Source: Alphaproteobacteria bacterium TMED62
GTDB taxonomy: Bacteria; Pseudomonadota; Alphaproteobacteria; TMED109
NCBI GenBank assembly: GCA_002170595.1
Contig: NHDP01000023.1
Coordinates: 2,555 to 36,757 of the forward strand
DNA: 34,203 bases
Reading direction: 5' to 3'
In this document: positions 28,506 to 34,203 of the stretch, in pieces
Position numbering within the stretch: the first letter of the stretch is position 1
Layout: every line of letters begins with the position of its first letter
Made by a program: the position numbers and the translations under genes
Notes under the pieces: generated by a model
The model's database searches: none
Told to the model about the DNA's origin: nothing
What the model saw: the letters and a program-made list of their open reading frames with translations, nothing else

Positions 28506-30176
28506 ATGCTTAAGTCATTAACTATAAAAAACATAGTATTAATAGATAATCTTAGGCTAAGCTATAATTCAGGTTTTTCAGTTTTTTCTGGAGAAACAGG
28601 TGCAGGAAAATCAATAATATTATCTTCTTTAGGGTTAGCTATAGGGATGAGAGCTGATTTTTCTTTAATTAGAAAAGGGGTAAATGAAGGTGTTGTAACA
28701 GCTGAGTTTCAAATTAATAAAGATCATCTAGCTTATAAAAAGATAATAAATCATGGTTTGACTAGTGAGGAGAACTTAATTTTAAGGAGAGTATTAACTA
28801 AAGATGGAATTAGTAAAGCTTTTGTAAATGATAATTTAGTAACTGCTAACTTTCTAAAGGAATTAGGCTTAATTTTGGTTGAAATACATGGCCAAAATGA
28901 AAAAATTGGACTATTAGACTCTTCTAATCACATTAAGATTTTAGATAGATATAGTAAAAGTGATGATAAGCTTTTAGAGGTAGTTAACAGCTATAATAAC
29001 TATAAAAAACTTAATAAAATACTACATGAGTTAGATAGCATAGAAAGCAACAAAGTAAATCAATTAGAAGAAATTAAAAATGATTTAAATTTATTAGAAA
29101 ACTTAAATCTTGGTAAAGAAGAATATCAAGAGTTGATTAAAAAAAGAAATATAATGACACAACATGAAAAAATTTTTACTGCTTTAAATAATATTAATAA
29201 TTTACTTGAAGGAGAAGAAGTAAGCTTTTTGTCTAATGTCTCAAAAAATAGCTTAAGTTTAGAAAAAGTGTTTTCTAAGGATAATAAAATAGAAGAGGTT
29301 GAGGCATTACAAAAGTCAATTAATGCCATTTTAATTGAGGGCAAAGATATTTTATTAAATATTTCAAAAATTAGAGATAGCTTTAACTTTGATCAAAGAG
29401 AATTAGACCATATAGAACAAAGATTATTTGATATTAATAATTTGGCTAGAAGGTTTAAAGTAGAACCAGAAAATTTGAATACTATACGCAATAAGTTAAA
29501 AGATGAACTAGAAATTTTAATTAATAGCTCAGAGAGTTATGAAAAAGTTAAAAATAAACTTTTTCAAGCTAAGCAAACTTACTATAAAAATGCAAAAATT
29601 CTTAGTAACCATAGAAAAAAGTTTGCTTCTCATTTGGAAAATTTAATAAATAAAGAGCTTGTTCCGCTTAAATTAGAAGATGCTAAATTTGAAGTTGAGG
29701 TAATTGAAAACGTCGCAAATAAAGAGAATCAAAATGGAATAGATAATATAAAATTTTTAGTTAGAATGAATAAAGGTGGAGTGAAAGGAGAAATACATAA
29801 AGTTTCATCTGGCGGTGAACTATCAAGACTAATGTTGGCTATTAATTTAGTCATAGCTAATAGTTTGAGCAAGAAAACTTTAGTTTTTGATGAAGTAGAC
29901 TCGGGTATTAGTGGGTCTGTTGCAGAAGCAATTGCTATTAGGTTATTGAATTTATCAAATACGCAACAAATACTAGTTGTTACACATCTTCCCCAAGTCG
30001 CAGCAAAAGGTAAGCAACATTTTAAAACCTTTAAGTTTTTTAAAAATAATATTACTGTTACTGGGGTAACAGAACTTTCTTATGAAGGTAGAATTGAAGA
30101 AGTTGCTACAATGATTTCAGGTGATAAAATAACTGAAGAGGCAAGACTATTGTCGAAAAAACTATTACATAATTAA
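28506..30176 (+). CDS. recN: DNA repair protein RecN
   Basis: FSGETGAGKSIILSSLGL, HGQNEKIGLLD, VSSGGELSRLMLAI, LVFDEVDSGISGSVAEAI. Confidence 0.97.
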   Translation: MLKSLTIKNIVLIDNLRLSYNSGFSVFSGETGAGKSIILSSLGLAIGMRADFSLIRKGVNEGVVTAEFQINKDHLAYKKIINHGLTSEENLILRRVLTKDGISKAFVNDNLVTANFLKELGLILVEIHGQNEKIGLLDSSNHIKILDRYSKSDDKLLEVVNSYNNYKKLNKILHELDSIESNKVNQLEEIKNDLNLLENLNLGKEEYQELIKKRNIMTQHEKIFTALNNINNLLEGEEVSFLSNVSKNSLSLEKVFSKDNKIEEVEALQKSINAILIEGKDILLNISKIRDSFNFDQRELDHIEQRLFDINNLARRFKVEPENLNTIRNKLKDELEILINSSESYEKVKNKLFQAKQTYYKNAKILSNHRKKFASHLENLINKELVPLKLEDAKFEVEVIENVANKENQNGIDNIKFLVRMNKGGVKGEIHKVSSGGELSRLMLAINLVIANSLSKKTLVFDEVDSGISGSVAEAIAIRLLNLSNTQQILVVTHLPQVAAKGKQHFKTFKFFKNNITVTGVTELSYEGRIEEVATMISGDKITEEARLLSKKLLHN

Positions 30177-30178
30177 TC

Positions 30179-32215
30179 ATGATTCATTTTACTAAACAAG
30201 ATAAAGATGTAGAAAATAAAATTAAGATTTTAATAAATAAAATAAACTATTACGATCAATTATATTACAACAAAAATGTACAGGAAATAAGTGATTATGA
30301 GTATGATCTACTTAGAGAAAGTTTAAAAGAATTAGAAAAGAAATACCCTCACTTGATTCAGTCTGATTCTCCTTCAAAGAGAGTAGGCACTGCTATTAGT
30401 AATGAGTTCAAAACCTTTAAACATAACTCTCCAATGTTATCTCTTAATAATGGTTATAAAGAAGAACAAGTAGAAAGTTTTTTTGAAAAATGTAAAAAGT
30501 TATTTGATAATTTTGAAATATTAGCAGAAACTAAAGTTGACGGTTTATCGGCATCTTTAATATATGAAAAACATAAATTAGTTAGAGCTTTAACTAGAGG
30601 TGATGGAATACAGGGAGAAGATATTACTAAAAACATAATATTTGTAGACTATGTTAAACAAAAATTACCTAGCGATTTTCCAGAAAGTTTAGAAATAAGA
30701 GGGGAAGTTTTTATGCCTAAAAAGGCATTTATTGAATTAAATAAAGAAAGAAATAAAAATAATAAACCAATATTTTCAACTGCAAGAAATGCTGCAGCTG
30801 GATCAATTCGGCAATTAGACCCTGAAATTACAAAGTTTAGAAAATTAAGTTTTTTTGGTTATACCCTAATAAGTAAAAATGAATATTTTGGTAAAACATT
30901 ACAGGACAGTAGGAATATTTTATTAAATCATAATTTTGCTTTAAATATGCCAGTAGCTTTGTGTACAAACGTGAAAGATATGATTAGTTTTTATAATTAT
31001 ATTAATGGTGTTAGAAGTGAATTAGAATACGACATAGATGGTATAGTTTATAAGGTTAATTCATATAAACAGCAAAAAATAATGGGTTGTACCTCTAGGT
31101 TTCCTAAGTGGGCACTAGCTCACAAATTTCCTGCTGAAGAAGTTAATACTGAGATTACCGATGTTAAGTTTCAAGTTGGTAGAACGGGTTCTATTACTCC
31201 AGTTGCTATATTAAAAGAAGTTGTAGTAGGAGGTGTAAAAATAAGTAGAGCTACTCTGCATAATCAAGATGAAATAAAAAGACTTAATTCAAATATCGGA
31301 GATACAGTTATGTTACAAAGAGCAGGTGATGTTATACCGAAAATAGTGGGAGTGTGTAAAAGTATAAAAAATAAAAATAAAATTAAAATTAACTTTCCAT
31401 CAAAATGTCCTAGCTGTGGCCAAAAGTTATTTAATACAGATAATGAGGTTGCTTTAAGATGTTTAAACCTCGACTTTTGCAAAGAACAAATTATACTTAG
31501 AATTTCTCATTTTGTTTCTAGGCAAGCATTAAATATTGAGGGGCTAGGTGAGAAACAAATTAGATTTCTAAAAGAAAAAGGTTTTATAGAAAATATCGAT
31601 GATATTTTTTTATTAAAGAAAAAACAAGATCTTAATATTATAAACTTATATAAGTATAGTGGATGGGGAGATAAGAGCATTCAAAATCTATTTAAGTCTA
31701 TTGAAAAAAGTTCAACCGTACCATTTGATAAATTTATTTATTCTTTAGGTATAAGGCATGTAGGAAAAGAGCTCTCTATTACATTAAGTAATATCTTCAA
31801 AAATTTGGAAGATTTTATTTTTACATTTTCTGAGTCAGATAATAAAAAAATACCAGAATGCGAAGGTTTAGGAAAAATAATAATTAGTAGTTTAAATAGT
31901 TATTTTAAAAATCCAAGATGCCTTAAATTGGTAAATAATCTTAAAGAATTACTAAATATAAAATATAATAGCAAGTTCCTTCAAGGAACTTATAATAATA
32001 AAAAAATAGTGATTACAGGATCTTTCAAAAATTTTTCAAGAAATGAAATAGAAATTAAATTAAGGTCTCAAGGTGGAAAAATTGTTAATAGTGTATCAAA
32101 AAATACTGATTTTTTAATTGTAGGAAATGATCCAGGTAGTAAATTAAATAAAGCAAGAGCAATGAATATTAATATTGAACGTTTAGATTTTGTAAATAAA
32201 CTTATGAAAGATTAA
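30179..32215 (+). CDS. ligA: NAD-dependent DNA ligase
   Basis: AETKVDGLSASLIY (active-site Lys), CPSCGQKLF Zn finger, HhH region, C-terminal BRCT. Confidence 0.98.
   Translation: MIHFTKQDKDVENKIKILINKINYYDQLYYNKNVQEISDYEYDLLRESLKELEKKYPHLIQSDSPSKRVGTAISNEFKTFKHNSPMLSLNNGYKEEQVESFFEKCKKLFDNFEILAETKVDGLSASLIYEKHKLVRALTRGDGIQGEDITKNIIFVDYVKQKLPSDFPESLEIRGEVFMPKKAFIELNKERNKNNKPIFSTARNAAAGSIRQLDPEITKFRKLSFFGYTLISKNEYFGKTLQDSRNILLNHNFALNMPVALCTNVKDMISFYNYINGVRSELEYDIDGIVYKVNSYKQQKIMGCTSRFPKWALAHKFPAEEVNTEITDVKFQVGRTGSITPVAILKEVVVGGVKISRATLHNQDEIKRLNSNIGDTVMLQRAGDVIPKIVGVCKSIKNKNKIKINFPSKCPSCGQKLFNTDNEVALRCLNLDFCKEQIILRISHFVSRQALNIEGLGEKQIRFLKEKGFIENIDDIFLLKKKQDLNIINLYKYSGWGDKSIQNLFKSIEKSSTVPFDKFIYSLGIRHVGKELSITLSNIFKNLEDFIFTFSESDNKKIPECEGLGKIIISSLNSYFKNPRCLKLVNNLKELLNIKYNSKFLQGTYNNKKIVITGSFKNFSRNEIEIKLRSQGGKIVNSVSKNTDFLIVGNDPGSKLNKARAMNINIERLDFVNKLMKD
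31973..31991. repeat. Perfect inverted repeat AAGTTCCTT-C-AAGGAACTT inside ligA
   Basis: 9-bp arms around a single central C. Confidence 0.8.
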
Positions 32216-32788
32216 ATTTTTTTTCCTCCTTTTAACAAATTTGCATACCATAAAAGTTCTTCAAAAAAAATATTAAATCTTTCTTCAGCATCCTTTGAAT
32301 TATGAGGGATACCTTTTTCATCAAAATCTTTAGACAATTTAGGCTGAAACATACCATACTTTATAGGAGGACTACCTAATTGACTCATTAATGACCTCAA
32401 AGGACTTTGAACTCTAACTCCAGCAAAGTCTCCAACAGAGTAAGTGCAAATGCAAGATGGTTTCCTGTCAAATTCTTTATAATAATAATTTAGCATATTG
32501 ATTAATGCTGGAGGAGGCATATGATTATACTCGGCACTTACTAAAATAAAAGCATCGGATTTATCTAAAATTTTTTGTATGTTTTTTATAGCGACAGGAA
32601 TTTTTTTTTTTATTAAATTCTTCATAACGCTTATCTAAAAGAGGAAGTTTATAATGTAATGGATCTATTATATTTGAGATATGTCTATTTTTAAGTATTT
32701 GATTATGTAAATATTTAACTAGTCTAATACCTAATCTTTTTTTTCTAGTAGATCCATATAAAATTGCGAATTTTAATTTTTTTTTCAT
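32212..32788 (-). pseudogene. NADPH-dependent FMN reductase family gene split into two ORFs (32788-32561 and 32625-32212) at an A11 tract
   Basis: ORF1 FAILYGSTRKKRLGIRLVKYLHNQI...PLLDKRYEEFNKKK; ORF2 IPVAIKNIQKILDKSDAFILVSAEYNHMPPPALINMLNYYYKEF. They join into one flavodoxin-like protein if A11 were A10. Confidence 0.75.
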
Positions 32789-34203
32789 AATTTTTTTATT
32801 TCTTTAATTAGCCAATCATTTTCATTTTTAGTCAAATAGGGTGATATTTCTTTGAATACTCTCTTATGATAATTTTTTACCCATAATAACTCACTTTTAG
32901 TTAGGAGATTTTTTTTTATTAGATCAATATCATAAGGTGCTAAAGTTAATGTTTCAATCTTAAAAAAGTCTTTTTTATTTAAAATTTTTTTCTTTATTGT
33001 TACTAAATTCTCAATTCTTATTCCAAATTTATTCTCAATATAATAACCTGGTTCATTGGAAAAAACCATCCCTTCTTTAAGAGCTATATTACTATTTTTT
33101 GATATACTAAAAGGCCCTTCATGTACATTTAAACAGTAACCAACTCCATGACCTGTACCATGAGCATAGTCTTTTCCAATTTCCCATAATTTAGACCTAG
33201 CTAAATAGTCAAGATAGGCTCCAGATATTCCTTCTGGGAAAATAGCATTACTTAACTTTATATGACTTTTTAATACTTGTGTATAGCTTACTGTATGATT
33301 TTCTTCTGGTTTACCAATACTTAGAGTTCTAGTTACATCAGTAGTACCTAGCTTATATTGTCCTCCACTATCTAATAGTAAAATATCATTTTTATTAAGC
33401 TTTCTGTTTGTTATTTTATTTGGTATGTAATGGACTATAGCTCCATTTTTTCCACTTCCTGCAATTGTTGGGAATGATTTACATAAAAAATTTTTATTTT
33501 GAGATCTTAGAGCATCAATTTTATTTACAATATCTAATTCTGTTAATACAGAATTAAAATTTTTTAACCAATAAATAAACTTAGTCAATGCTACACCATC
33601 AAAAATATGTGCTTTAACTATATTTTTAATTTCAATATTATTTTTAATTGCTTTAAAGGTTAAAATTGGGTCATTATCATAAATGATTTCTTTATATGAT
33701 TTTTTAATTATGTCATGATAGTATTTGCTAGTAGTTTTAGTATCAATTAATATTTTATCTTCCTTATTATTTATTTTTTTTAATGTCTCTTCTATTTCTG
33801 AAAACCTTAATATTTTTATTTTCTTTGAAAAAAAGTTAACAATTTTTTTTGATAATTTTGAGTTTTCCAGAAAAATATAGATGTATTTTTTTGATATTAG
33901 TGAATATGCAAAAGTTATTGGAGTGTAGAGTAAGTCAGCACCTCTTATGTTGAACAACCAAGAAACTGATTCACTATTTTGAATAAATATTGTATCTGCA
34001 TTTTTATTTTTTAAAAACATAAGTAATTTTTTAAGTTTTTCCTCAAATGACAAACCGCAATACTTTTGTTCTAACATGAAAATTTTATTTGTATTTTGAG
34101 TTTTCATGCTCCTATTCCAAATAAAATCAACTAAATTATTTTTGAGGGATATGATTTTTAATTTACTATGCTGAGCAGCATTTTCGTAAGATAGAAATAA
34201 TTT
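32785..34203 (-). CDS. Xaa-Pro aminopeptidase (aminopeptidase P, M24), N-terminus truncated by the window edge
   Basis: LLDSGGQYKLGTTDVTRT, HGTGHGVGYCLNVHEGP, GMVFSNEPGYY. The frame stays open upstream of the listed Met (34107) to 34203, reading KLFLSYENAAQHSKLKIISLKNNLVDFIWNRS, matching the NLVDxIW segment of AMPP. Confidence 0.92.
   Translation of the reverse strand, partial: KLFLSYENAAQHSKLKIISLKNNLVDFIWNRSMKTQNTNKIFMLEQKYCGLSFEEKLKKLLMFLKNKNADTIFIQNSESVSWLFNIRGADLLYTPITFAYSLISKKYIYIFLENSKLSKKIVNFFSKKIKILRFSEIEETLKKINNKEDKILIDTKTTSKYYHDIIKKSYKEIIYDNDPILTFKAIKNNIEIKNIVKAHIFDGVALTKFIYWLKNFNSVLTELDIVNKIDALRSQNKNFLCKSFPTIAGSGKNGAIVHYIPNKITNRKLNKNDILLLDSGGQYKLGTTDVTRTLSIGKPEENHTVSYTQVLKSHIKLSNAIFPEGISGAYLDYLARSKLWEIGKDYAHGTGHGVGYCLNVHEGPFSISKNSNIALKEGMVFSNEPGYYIENKFGIRIENLVTIKKKILNKKDFFKIETLTLAPYDIDLIKKNLLTKSELLWVKNYHKRVFKEISPYLTKNENDWLIKEIKKL

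Noticed and set aside
28325-28534. Antisense ORFs in bamD, recN and ligA (28325-28534, 29126-29344, 30454-30636, 31264-31482)
   Set aside because: Short, inside confident genes, no recognisable domains.
1-34203. CRISPR arrays, tRNA genes, IS elements, phage or toxin-antitoxin/defence islands
   Set aside because: None seen by eye: no regularly spaced repeats, cloverleaf signatures, transposase motifs or unexplained large ORFs. Essentially all space is housekeeping coding sequence plus rnpB.

Overview
The window is an AT-rich bacterial chromosome segment. Gene order (djlA-like, amidase, rnpB, complete mraZ-to-ftsZ dcw cluster, lpxC, then bamD-recN-ligA) points to an alphaproteobacterium; I do not assign a lineage. 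The core is a very compact, canonical, collinear division/cell-wall cluster: mraZ, rsmH, ftsL, ftsI, murE, murF, mraY, murD, ftsW, murG, murC, murB, ddl, ftsQ, ftsA, ftsZ, lpxC. It is preceded by RNase P RNA, whose terminal P1 helix closes perfectly at 6037-6046/6361-6370. Flanks carry mlaA, a 5-oxoprolinase (OplAH/HyuAB-type) locus, ETF-ubiquinone oxidoreductase, an inositol-monophosphatase-family protein, bamD, recN, ligA, an NADPH-dependent FMN-reductase-family locus and aminopeptidase P (truncated by the right window edge). I see no CRISPR array, transposon, phage or clearly novel defence-type system. The signals most worth checking are: (i) 5-oxoprolinase broken into three ORFs and the FMN reductase into two, with every break at a poly-A tract (A10, A8, A11), so either sequencing error, recent decay, or transcriptional slippage; (ii) a 10-bp-phased TGGG repeat pair between rnpB and mraZ resembling an MraZ operator; (iii) an exact 13-mer shared by the intergenic regions upstream of lpxC and mlaA; (iv) extreme compaction, including the rnpB -35 box overlapping the upstream stop codon and convergent genes sharing a TTAA stop.
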